Shown piece by piece: positions 1 through 6,411 of a DNA stretch of 10,407 nucleotides; position 1 is the first letter of the stretch; every line of letters starts with the position of its first letter. Position numbers and translations under genes: made by a program. Location of the stretch: contig JAEDNZ010000059.1 of the NCBI GenBank assembly GCA_016302215.1, forward strand, positions 1-10,407. Reading direction: 5' to 3'. Source of the stretch: Muribaculaceae bacterium (GTDB lineage: Bacteria > Bacteroidota > Bacteroidia > Bacteroidales > Muribaculaceae). Under the pieces are notes generated by a model. That model had not been told where the DNA came from and searched no databases. It was given only the letters and a program-made list of their open reading frames with translations.

Positions 1-19
1 GGTTAGAGTGATCTTGGAT

Positions 20-829
20 TTATTTGAATCCGTATTTGCTCTCAAATGTCATTACAGTGGCTTGAAGAGGTAATGGAAGATAGCTCATACCTTTATTTCT
101 TATATCGTCCGGAATGCCAAAAAGAGCTTCTGCAATAGCTCCTGTGATACATCCTATGGTGTCAGAGTCGCCTCCTATGCTGATTGCGTTGCGAATCGCA
201 TCTTCGAAGTTTTTTGCCTTGATAGCACAAATAATAGCTTGCGGCACGCTGCCTTGACAAGTAGCTCCGGATATAAGGCCGTCCAACCCTTGCCAAGAAT
301 AACGAGGGCGCATCTCATCAACGCTCAATGACAAATCATAGGCAAAGTCGCGTTCAATGCGAGCCCGGATTTCAGAAGGTGTTGCACCATGACGAGCGAG
401 AAATATGCAGAGCGCCGTAGCTTGAGCGCCTTTAATACCCTCGGGATGGTTGTGTGTGCACTCAGCAGACTCTTTGGCTGCTGATAGAATGTCGGCCTCT
501 GTTTCAAAAGCCCATCCAACCGGAGCTACACGCATTGCCGAGCCATTACCGCAGCTATTATATGGCTGCATGATGCCACGGCGTGCCTTGTGAACCCATT
601 GCACAAACATTGTGCCATAACTACCCATGGGATAAGGGTATTCTGTAGCATATCGCATGTAGTAATCACCGGAGTTACCTCCATGAAGAAGCCAGTCAGC
701 AGTAGCGATTGTGAGAATGCTATCGTCAGTATATTCCATTCTATCATCGAAAAACGGAAAATCTTTTGTTTTTATATTGTCAAACTCGTAAATGGAGCCG
801 ACAATATCACCTATAATTGCGCCTAACAT
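20..829 (-). CDS. ADP-ribosylglycohydrolase family protein (DraG/ARH-like)
   Basis: A 269-residue protein that by family removes ADP-ribose from a modified protein, nucleic acid or small molecule using paired Mg ions; the substrate cannot be read from sequence. Visible family motifs are the N-terminal GAIIGDIVGS (residues 3-12), the metal-binding TDDS (34-37, usually TDDT), GNGSAMR (94-100), HNHPEGIKGA (about 126-135) and the C-terminal metal site GGDSDTIG (219-226). All expected metal ligands are present, so it is probably active. Length is normal for a single-domain member, and no signal peptide is seen, so it should be cytoplasmic. The start is the ATG directly before the conserved LGAIIGD segment. 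It is separated from the acyl-CoA dehydrogenase gene by a large inverted repeat, so it is probably transcribed alone. It is clearly more AT-rich than the genes to its right, which may indicate transfer. Family assignment is firm; its role is unknown. Confidence 0.9.
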   Translation of the reverse strand: MLGAIIGDIVGSIYEFDNIKTKDFPFFDDRMEYTDDSILTIATADWLLHGGNSGDYYMRYATEYPYPMGSYGTMFVQWVHKARRGIMQPYNSCGNGSAMRVAPVGWAFETEADILSAAKESAECTHNHPEGIKGAQATALCIFLARHGATPSEIRARIERDFAYDLSLSVDEMRPRYSWQGLDGLISGATCQGSVPQAIICAIKAKNFEDAIRNAISIGGDSDTIGCITGAIAEALFGIPDDIRNKGMSYLPLPLQATVMTFESKYGFK

Positions 830-900
830 ATTGGGAGACTATATTTTTATTTATACAATTCGTGACGTAACTTTACAACCGGAGAGCGTTTTGAATGATG

Positions 901-939
901 CGTCAAGGGCTGCGCATGGGTGGTGCGCAGCCCTTGACG
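901..939. terminator. Perfect 16-bp inverted repeat, probable terminator hairpin of the etf/acyl-CoA dehydrogenase operon
   Basis: Positions 901-916 (CGTCAAGGGCTGCGCA) pair perfectly with 924-939 around a 7-base loop (917-923). On the minus strand it lies 19 bases after the acyl-CoA dehydrogenase stop codon, where a transcription terminator is expected. No U-run follows on either strand, so it is not a textbook intrinsic terminator; it may instead act as an mRNA 3'-end stabiliser or with Rho. It also lies upstream of the glycohydrolase gene. Confidence 0.6.
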
Positions 940-958
940 TGTGTATTGGTGCGAGCTA

Positions 959-2662
959 TCAGGCTTGCTTGTAGCAAGCGAGCTGCTCGGGTGTGAAGCT
1001 GTGGATAAACTCAGCGTGCTTTGTCACTTCGGCCTGAGCCATCTTGATATATACGGTGGCTGACTTGGTGAAGGTGTCGTCGGTGTTGGCGTCTTGGAGG
1101 AGGAGGTATCCCATGACGATGTTGCCGGCCATCTCTACCATGCGGCGCGCCATAAAGTCGGTGTAGGTGGTGTCGTTGACAGCAGCTACAGCCTCTACGG
1201 CTTTGACATAGGTGTCAGTGAGGGCTTCGAGGACTGCCTTGAGCGAAGCGAGCTCGGGACGGTATTCGATAGCTGCGTATGTGTCAATGAGGGCTTTGTA
1301 GGTGCCGGTGGTGACGTGGCGAATGGCAGCCACGACCTGGAGCTGCGTGGTGCCTTCGTAGATAGAGGTGATGCGTGCATCGCGATAGATGCGCTCGCAG
1401 GCGTAGTCTTTCATGAAGCCTGAGCCGCCGTGCACTTGGATGCAGTCATAGGCGTTTTGGTTGCAGTATTCGCTGCCCATGCCCTTTGCCATAGGTGTGA
1501 GAGCGTCGGCGAGCTTGGAGTAGTACTTCATCTCCTTGCGCTCGTCGGGTGTGAGGCTGCGCTCTTTGGCGATGTCTTCGTAGGCCTTATACATATCTAC
1601 GAAGCGTGAGCACTCGTACAGGAGCGAGCGAGAGGCGTCGAGCTTGGCTTTCATGACGGATATCATCTCGGCCACGGCGGGGAATTCGATGATTGCTTTG
1701 CCGAATTGCTTGCGGTCTCGTGCATAGGCGAGGGCCTCGCGGAAGGCGAGCTCGCTGACGCCGACGCTCTGAGCAGCGATACCAAGGCGAGCGCCGTTCA
1801 TCAGTGCCATCACATATTTGATGAGGCCGAGGCGACGTGAGCCGCAGAGCTCGGCGGGAGCGTTTTTATATACGAGCTCGCATGTGGGTGAGCCTTTGAT
1901 ACCCATCTTGTTTTCGATGCGACGGACGGTGACGCCACCGTTGCGCTTGTCGTAGATAAACATTGAGAGGCCACGACCGTCCTTAGTGCCTTCTTCAGAG
2001 CGAGCGAGGACGAGGTGTATGTCGCTGTCGCCGTTGGTGATGAAGCGTTTTACGCCGTTGAGCACCCAAGTGCCGTCTTCCTTTTGTGAGGCTTTGAGCA
2101 TCACAGACTGGAGGTCAGAGCCGGCATCGGGCTCGGTGAGGTCCATTGACATTGTCTCGCCTTGGCATACACGGGGAATGAAGCGAGCTTTCTGGTCTTC
2201 ATCGCCAAACTCGTAGAGAGTCTCGGCGCAGTCCTGAAGGCCCCAGAGGTTTTCAAAGCCGGTGTCGGCTCGGCTGACGATGTCGGCGGCCATGATGTAT
2301 GGGGTTATGGGGAAGTTGAGGCCGCCGAAACGACGCGGCATTGACATGCCCATGAGGCCTGCTTGACGGCAAGCCTTGAGGTTGAGGACGGTTGCATCGG
2401 CATAGTGAGCACGGCCGTCAGAGCAAGAGGCTCCTTGATGATCTACGGCCTCGGCGTTCTCGGCTATGATGTTGCCGCAGATGTCGCCGACGATTTCGAG
2501 CACGCGGTTGTAGTTGTCCATAGCGTCCTCAAAGTTGAGGGGAGCGTAGTCATACAGGTCGGCATCAGAGTAGTTGCGCTCTTTGAGCTCGACAATCTTG
2601 CGCATCAAGGGGTGATTGAGGTGATGCTTGAGGTCGGGATTGTCAGTGAAAAAATTAGCCAT
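959..2662 (-). CDS. Acyl-CoA dehydrogenase family flavoprotein, long form with C-terminal extension
   Basis: A 567-residue FAD enzyme that oxidises acyl-CoA to trans-2-enoyl-CoA (or the reverse) and passes electrons to electron-transfer flavoprotein; cytoplasmic. The order is the N-terminal helical domain (about 60-170), the middle beta domain with TEPDAGSD (176-183) and NGVKRFITNG (202-211), then the C-terminal helical domain with YARDRKQFGK (313-322), HGGSG (411-415) and IYEGT (434-438). E436 in IYEGT is at the position of the catalytic base in medium- and short-chain enzymes. About 130 residues follow this point, and an extra N-terminal stretch precedes the usual start, so the protein is much longer than the roughly 380 residues of classical short-chain enzymes. 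This resembles the long bacterial acyl-CoA dehydrogenases with an extra C-terminal domain. It is the last gene of etfB-etfA-dehydrogenase, 23 bases after etfA, so EtfAB is its likely redox partner. Acyl chain specificity cannot be assigned. Confidence 0.95.
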   Translation of the reverse strand: MANFFTDNPDLKHHLNHPLMRKIVELKERNYSDADLYDYAPLNFEDAMDNYNRVLEIVGDICGNIIAENAEAVDHQGASCSDGRAHYADATVLNLKACRQAGLMGMSMPRRFGGLNFPITPYIMAADIVSRADTGFENLWGLQDCAETLYEFGDEDQKARFIPRVCQGETMSMDLTEPDAGSDLQSVMLKASQKEDGTWVLNGVKRFITNGDSDIHLVLARSEEGTKDGRGLSMFIYDKRNGGVTVRRIENKMGIKGSPTCELVYKNAPAELCGSRRLGLIKYVMALMNGARLGIAAQSVGVSELAFREALAYARDRKQFGKAIIEFPAVAEMISVMKAKLDASRSLLYECSRFVDMYKAYEDIAKERSLTPDERKEMKYYSKLADALTPMAKGMGSEYCNQNAYDCIQVHGGSGFMKDYACERIYRDARITSIYEGTTQLQVVAAIRHVTTGTYKALIDTYAAIEYRPELASLKAVLEALTDTYVKAVEAVAAVNDTTYTDFMARRMVEMAGNIVMGYLLLQDANTDDTFTKSATVYIKMAQAEVTKHAEFIHSFTPEQLACYKQA

Positions 2663-2685
2663 TATGGTGTGATATCGTTAGATGC

Positions 2686-3714
2686 TTATTTGGAATTTTT
2701 CTTGTAGTATTTGATGAGTTTGGGCACGATGTCCTCCATGTTGCCGGTGATGACATAGTCGGCAATGGTGTTGATTGGAGCGTCAGGGTCGCTGTTGATT
2801 GATATAATCATAGAGCTCTCCTGCATACCGGCGATGTGCTGGATTTGTCCTGAGATGCCGCAAGCGATGTATAGCTTGGGGCGGACGGTGACACCGGTCT
2901 GGCCTATCTGGCGTTCATGCTCGATGAAGCCGGCATCGACGGCTGCACGTGAGGCACCCACCTCGGCGCCGAGGACGTCGGCGAGCTCGAAGAGGAGGTC
3001 AAAGTTTTCTTTGCTGCCCACGCCGTAACCGCCGGCCACGATGATAGAGGCGCCTTTGATGTTGACTTTAGATTTCTCTATGTGGCGGTCAATAATCTCT
3101 ACCACGAAGTCGGCGTCAGAGACATATTTTGCGGGGTCGAGGTTTACGACGGTGCCTTTGTGAGCGGGGTCGAAGATTTCTTTTTTCATGACGCCCTCAC
3201 GCACGGTAGCCATCTGGGGGCGACATTCGGGGTTGACGATGGTGGCCACGATGTTGCCGCCGAAGGCGGGACGTATCTGGTAGAGGAGATCAGTGTATTG
3301 CTTGCCGGTCTTGGGGTCGGTGTGGTCACCGATCTCGAGCGAGGTGCAGTCAGCGGTCAGGCCGCTGTGGAGGCACGAAGATACGCGGGGGCCGAGGTCA
3401 CGACCGATGCAAGTGGCGCCCATGAGTGCAATCTGGGGCTCAATCTCGCGGAAGAGGTTGATGAGCACGGCTGCGTGGGGGTTGGAGGTGTAGGGATAGA
3501 GGCGCGCGTCCTCTACCTTATAGACGGTGTCGGCGCCGTAGGGGAAGATTTGGTCTTCGATGCAAGCGAGCTTGTCGCCTACGACGAGAGCTTCGAGCTT
3601 CACACCCAAGCTGTTGGCGAGCACGCGGCCTTTAGTGAGCAGCTCTAAGCTGACATCAGCGATACGGCCGTCTTCAAGCTCGCAATAAACGATAAGATTG
3701 TTCTTGTCTGTCAT
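2686..3714 (-). CDS. etfA: Electron-transfer flavoprotein alpha subunit
   Basis: A 342-residue protein that pairs with EtfB in a soluble FAD heterodimer carrying electrons to or from the acyl-CoA dehydrogenase. The N-terminal half has the alpha/beta ETF fold with GRDLGPR (104-110) and RPAFGGNI (148-155). The C-terminal half is the FAD-binding domain: VAGGYGVGS (226-234), SRAAVDAGF (255-263), QIGQTG (269-274), GISGQIQH (286-293) and NSDPDAPI (307-314). All segments contacting FAD in family members are intact. No N-terminal ferredoxin domain is fused, unlike some anaerobic EtfA proteins. It starts 28 bases after the etfB stop and ends 23 bases before the dehydrogenase start, consistent with one transcript. 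Identification is firm; whether the complex bifurcates electrons is open. Confidence 0.96.
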   Translation of the reverse strand: MTDKNNLIVYCELEDGRIADVSLELLTKGRVLANSLGVKLEALVVGDKLACIEDQIFPYGADTVYKVEDARLYPYTSNPHAAVLINLFREIEPQIALMGATCIGRDLGPRVSSCLHSGLTADCTSLEIGDHTDPKTGKQYTDLLYQIRPAFGGNIVATIVNPECRPQMATVREGVMKKEIFDPAHKGTVVNLDPAKYVSDADFVVEIIDRHIEKSKVNIKGASIIVAGGYGVGSKENFDLLFELADVLGAEVGASRAAVDAGFIEHERQIGQTGVTVRPKLYIACGISGQIQHIAGMQESSMIISINSDPDAPINTIADYVITGNMEDIVPKLIKYYKKNSK

Positions 3715-3742
3715 TTTGAGGTATATTAACTACCGGCGCTGA

Positions 3743-4615
3743 TTAGCCGATGGTGTGATTAGCAATGAGTTCTACGATAAGTTGCTCGAGCTGAGCGTCA
3801 TCGTTGTCGATGCGGCGGCTCTCTTTGGCGGTGAAAACAACGTTTTCGATGGCTTTAACCTTGGTGGGAGAGCCGGCCATACCGATTTGGTTGGGGTCAG
3901 CCTCAACGAAGGCAGCGCCCCACTCTTTGAGCTGGAGGTATTCGCGAGCATCAACGATAGCTTGAGCCTCAGCGGGGAGCAGAGCTTTCTCGGAGGGAGA
4001 TACGGCGCGTTTGTATTTCATGACGCGCTGAGCGTTGCGGGGGCGACATTCAGCGGCAGAGCCGTTGACTGTTACGACGCAAGGCAGGGGAGCCTTGACG
4101 GTCTCTACGCCGTGCTCGAGGCGGCGCTTCACGATGATGTGGCCGTCAGCTACTTCGAGGATATCCTCAGCGTAAGTGACCTGCGGGATACCGAGCTTTT
4201 CGGCGATCTGGGGGCCCACCTGGGCGGTGTCGCCGTCGATGGCCTGGCGGCCGCCGAGGATGATGTCGTAGTGACCGATTTTCTTGACAGCCTGAGCCAG
4301 CGAATACGATGTGGCGAGGGTGTCGGCACCACCGAGGACACGGTCAGTGAGGACAATGCCGGTGTCGGCGCCACGATAGATTGCTTCACGAATGACTTCA
4401 GAGGCGCGGGGCAGTCCCATAGTGAGCATAGTCACTGTCGAACCGGGGTTAGCGTCTTTGATGCGGAGGGCTTGCTCGAGGGCGTTGAGGTCTTCAGGGT
4501 TGAAGATAGCGGGCAAGGCGGCGCGGTTGATGGTGCCATCCTCCTTCATCGCATCTTTGCCCACGTTGCGAGTGTCAGGCACCTGCTTAGCGAGCACAAC
4601 GATGTTTAAACTCAT
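3743..4615 (-). CDS. etfB: Electron-transfer flavoprotein beta subunit
   Basis: A 290-residue partner of EtfA. It shows the family landmarks KQVPDT (10-15), FNPEDLNALEQAL (38-50), DRVLGGADTLATSYSLA (91-107), GGRQAIDGDTAQVGPQIAE (121-139) and GSPTKVKAIE (248-257). In ordinary mitochondrial-type ETF the nucleotide site of the beta subunit holds AMP. From memory, the IDGDTAQVGP version is the one seen in clostridial butyryl-CoA dehydrogenase/Etf and related electron-bifurcating proteins, where a second FAD sits at this site. The motif therefore suggests, but does not prove, a bifurcating type. It is somewhat longer than the roughly 255 residues of the mitochondrial subunit. It is the first gene of the operon, with a good promoter about 80 bases upstream. 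The start is the ATG directly before the conserved SLNIVVLAKQVPDT; a 13-codon reading frame ends two bases before it. Confidence 0.96.
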   Translation of the reverse strand: MSLNIVVLAKQVPDTRNVGKDAMKEDGTINRAALPAIFNPEDLNALEQALRIKDANPGSTVTMLTMGLPRASEVIREAIYRGADTGIVLTDRVLGGADTLATSYSLAQAVKKIGHYDIILGGRQAIDGDTAQVGPQIAEKLGIPQVTYAEDILEVADGHIIVKRRLEHGVETVKAPLPCVVTVNGSAAECRPRNAQRVMKYKRAVSPSEKALLPAEAQAIVDAREYLQLKEWGAAFVEADPNQIGMAGSPTKVKAIENVVFTAKESRRIDNDDAQLEQLIVELIANHTIG

Positions 4616-4617
4616 AA

Positions 4618-4659
4618 TTAATTATCTGTTAAATGATTACTAATAATTGCATATTTCAT
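4618..4659 (-). CDS. Possible 13-residue leader peptide upstream of etfB
   Basis: On the minus strand an ATG at 4659 opens MKYAIISNHLTDN and stops with TAA at 4620-4618, two bases before the etfB ATG at 4615. The placement after the promoter and leader hairpin would allow translational coupling to etfB. The peptide resembles no known leader, the stretch is AT-rich, and no clear ribosome binding site precedes it, so it may be chance. Confidence 0.2.
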   Translation of the reverse strand: MKYAIISNHLTDN

Positions 4660-4666
4660 GGCGAGA

Positions 4667-4684
4667 GGATGTCGCTCGACATCC
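4667..4684. other. Hairpin at the 5' end of the etfB mRNA
   Basis: GGATGTC (4667-4673) pairs perfectly with GACATCC (4678-4684) across a 4-base loop. It lies only about 12 bases downstream (minus direction) of the predicted -7 box, so it would form the extreme 5' end of the etfB transcript. It could stabilise the mRNA or be a DNA operator overlapping the start of transcription. Confidence 0.4.
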
Positions 4685-4695
4685 CATTCAATCTG

Positions 4696-4727
4696 CAAAG
4701 TTAGCAATTTAATGACTTTTGGCAAAA
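4696..4727 (-). promoter_or_regulatory. Bacteroidetes-type promoter of the etfB-etfA-dehydrogenase operon
   Basis: Read on the minus strand, TTTTG (4727-4723) is followed after 19 bases by TAACTTTG (4703-4696). This exactly fits the Bacteroidetes primary sigma factor pattern (TTTG, about 19 bases, TAnnTTTG). Transcription would begin near 4689, giving a leader of roughly 75 bases before the etfB start. Confidence 0.7.
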
Positions 4728-4769
4728 TTTTACCCCATTATTCGGCCGTGGCAGCTTGTTAAAGTTTGT

Positions 4770-4805
4770 AATTATAGCTAAAAACCACGTGTTTGCTTTA
4801 TAATT
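4770..4805. promoter_or_regulatory. Dyad around CACGTG between the divergent promoters, candidate operator
   Basis: AATTATA (4770-4776) is mirrored by TATAATT (4799-4805), and the palindrome CACGTG (4786-4791) lies nearly at the centre. The dyad sits between the two predicted promoters, where one dimeric regulator could control both operons. No regulator gene is in the window, and the AT-rich arms could be coincidental. Confidence 0.3.
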
Positions 4806-4902
4806 GTCAGCAATAAGGCCGTGATATTATGCACAAAAGAGGGCGTGGCTGTGCAAAATGTTAAGGTTATGTTAAAAGCGATGAATATTACAAATAAATC
4901 CT

Positions 4903-4910
4903 TACATTTG
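4903..4910 (+). promoter_or_regulatory. Promoter -7 box for the 2-oxoacid:ferredoxin oxidoreductase operon
   Basis: TACATTTG fits the Bacteroidetes TAnnTTTG consensus and lies about 93 bases before the ferredoxin-subunit ATG. No convincing TTG box is found 17-23 bases upstream. Transcription would begin near 4917. Confidence 0.5.
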
Positions 4911-4942
4911 CGAGTAACAAACTAACAAATCACCGTTAACCT

Positions 4943-4977
4943 TAGCCGGGCGGCTATCACGCTGTAGCCACACCGGC
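4943..4977 (+). other. Structured 5' leader of the 2-oxoacid:ferredoxin oxidoreductase operon
   Basis: GCCGG (4945-4949) can pair with CCGGC (4973-4977), enclosing GGCTA (4952-4956) paired with TAGCC (4965-4969). Alternatively TAGCC (4943-4947) pairs with the same GGCTA (4952-4956), so two folds are mutually exclusive. The structure lies between the predicted transcription start and the ATG at 5003. It matches no riboswitch class I recognise, and the stems are short. Confidence 0.3.
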
Positions 4978-5002
4978 ATGAAACGCAAAAACTGAAACAT
5001 TT

Positions 5003-5233
5003 ATGGCAAAAGTAAAAGGAGCCGTCACCATTGACACAGCGCGATGCAAGGGATGCAAGCTTTGCGTCGTGGCGTGCCCTACTGACGTGCTGGGGCTGCA
5101 ACCCCTCGAAGTGAATGACCGAGGCTATCATTATGCCTACGTAGCAAATCCGGAGCCATGCATCGGCTGCGCATCGTGTGCTATGGTATGCCCTGATGCG
5201 TGCATTGAGGTATATCGCGTGGTAGAGAAGTAA
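5003..5233 (+). CDS. 2-oxoacid:ferredoxin oxidoreductase delta (2x[4Fe-4S] ferredoxin) subunit
   Basis: A 76-residue ferredoxin-like subunit that moves electrons from the catalytic core of the oxidoreductase to soluble ferredoxin. Two complete cluster motifs of the CxxCxxCxxxCP type are present: C15, C18, C21, C25 and C53, C56, C59, C63. No catalytic domain is attached and the size suits the delta subunit (KorD/VorD type) of four-subunit enzymes. The next three plus-strand genes encode the alpha, beta and gamma subunits, which makes this a dedicated subunit rather than a free ferredoxin. The ATG at 5003 follows an A-rich leader without a Shine-Dalgarno sequence, as usual in Bacteroidetes. It is first in the operon; an 81-base spacer with no evident structure separates it from the alpha subunit gene. 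Confidence 0.92.
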   Translation: MAKVKGAVTIDTARCKGCKLCVVACPTDVLGLQPLEVNDRGYHYAYVANPEPCIGCASCAMVCPDACIEVYRVVEK

Positions 5234-5314
5234 TCACAGAGCACACCTGCACTTCTCACTATACAGTCTAAAACAAAATTTCTCCACTCTCACACACAAC
5301 ACCCTAACAACGTA

Positions 5315-6403
5315 ATGCAAGAAGAAGTAAAACTAATGAAAGGTAATGAGGCGATAGCCCACGCAGCCATACGCTATGGTATGGACGGATATTTCGGCTA
5401 CCCCATCACCCCGCAGTCAGAGGTTCTGGAGACCCTCGAAGAGCTAATGCCCTGGGAGACCACCGGTATGGTAGTGCTCCAGGCAGAGAGCGAGTTGGCT
5501 GCCATCAATATGGTCTATGGCGGCGCGTCGGCCGGCAAAGCCGTCATGACATCGTCGTCGAGCCCCGGTGTCAGCCTCAAGCAGGAAGGCATCAGCTATA
5601 TCGCCGCTGCCGAGCTGCCTGCGCTGATAATCAATGTGATGCGCGGCGGCCCCGGCTTGGGCACGATACAGCCCTCGCAGGCTGACTATTTCCAGGCCAC
5701 CAAAGGCGGTGGTCACGGCGACTATCACTTGATAGTGCTGTCGCCGGCATCAGTGCAGGAAATGGCTGACTTTGTGGGGCTGGGCATGGACCTCGCCTTC
5801 AAATATCGCACGCCGGCGATGATACTCGCCGACGGCGTGGTGGGTCAGATGATGGAAAAGGTGGTGCTGCCGCCGGCACGTCCGCGCCGCACCGATGAGG
5901 AGATAGCACGCCAATGCCCCTGGGCTGCCTGCGGCAAGAACGGGCGCAAGCACCGCAACGTGGTCACCTCACTGGAGCTGGAGTCGCCCAAGATGGAAGA
6001 GAACAACCGCCGCTTCCAGCGCACCTACGAGCTCATCAAGCAAAATGAGATAAGATTTGAAGAATACTACACCGAAGATGCCGAATACCTGATGGTGGCC
6101 TTCGGGTCAGTGGCCCGCATCTGCCTCAAGGCTATCGAGGAGGCTCGCGAGCAAGGGCTGAAGATAGGCCTGCTGCGCCCCATCACCTTGTGGCCGTTCC
6201 CCACCGCCGAGCTACAGCGGCTGGGCGCAAAGGTCAAGGGCATGCTCGTGGTAGAGCTTAATGCCGGTCAGATGATTGAAGACGTGCGCCTCGCCGTAGA
6301 AGGGGCAGTGCCGGTACATCACTTCGGCCGCATGGGAGGCATAGTCCCCAACCCGGGCGAAATCCTCGATGCTTTCAACAACTATTTCACCGAAGCCAAA
6401 TAA
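5315..6403 (+). CDS. vorB: 2-oxoacid:ferredoxin oxidoreductase alpha subunit, VorB type
   Basis: A 362-residue subunit of the thiamine diphosphate enzyme that converts a 2-oxoacid plus CoA and oxidised ferredoxin to acyl-CoA, CO2 and reduced ferredoxin. Seen are GYPITPQSE (28-36), the QAESELAAINM segment (56-66) containing the glutamate that family members use to activate the cofactor, SSSPGVSL (81-88), GPGLGTIQPSQAD (112-124) and the C-terminal domain segment GLLRPITLWPFP (285-296). The length and the central insert around residues 200-250 resemble proteins usually annotated as 3-methyl-2-oxobutanoate dehydrogenase VorB, so branched-chain 2-oxoacids are the most likely substrates. 2-oxoglutarate (KorA) or another 2-oxoacid cannot be excluded. 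ATG 5315 is used here; the ATG at 5336 (MKGNEAIAHAA) is a credible alternative because homology begins there. The beta gene starts 8 bases after this stop. Confidence 0.92.
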   Translation: MQEEVKLMKGNEAIAHAAIRYGMDGYFGYPITPQSEVLETLEELMPWETTGMVVLQAESELAAINMVYGGASAGKAVMTSSSSPGVSLKQEGISYIAAAELPALIINVMRGGPGLGTIQPSQADYFQATKGGGHGDYHLIVLSPASVQEMADFVGLGMDLAFKYRTPAMILADGVVGQMMEKVVLPPARPRRTDEEIARQCPWAACGKNGRKHRNVVTSLELESPKMEENNRRFQRTYELIKQNEIRFEEYYTEDAEYLMVAFGSVARICLKAIEEAREQGLKIGLLRPITLWPFPTAELQRLGAKVKGMLVVELNAGQMIEDVRLAVEGAVPVHHFGRMGGIVPNPGEILDAFNNYFTEAK

Positions 6404-6411
6404 CCGAAGCA

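Noticed and set aside
3082..3648. Plus-strand reading frame (188 codons) antisense to etfA
   Set aside because: It lies wholly opposite conserved etfA sequence, with biased Val/Gly/Ala composition and no motif.
3755..4609. Long plus-strand reading frame (284 codons) antisense to etfB
   Set aside because: It is an exact shadow of a well-conserved gene; the translation has no family motif, and such frames are common opposite GC-rich genes.
4744..4823. Two direct copies of GGCCGTG (4744-4750 and 4817-4823)
   Set aside because: Seven bases and only two copies, so this is expected by chance.
4831..4854. GCACA...TGTGC inverted repeat in the divergent spacer, considered as a Crp/Fnr-type site
   Set aside because: Only 5-base arms with a 14-base spacer, which does not fit the usual Crp/Fnr spacing; likely chance.
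4979..4996. Five-codon frame MKRKN upstream of the ferredoxin subunit
   Set aside because: Too short to distinguish from chance and not placed to couple with the ATG at 5003.
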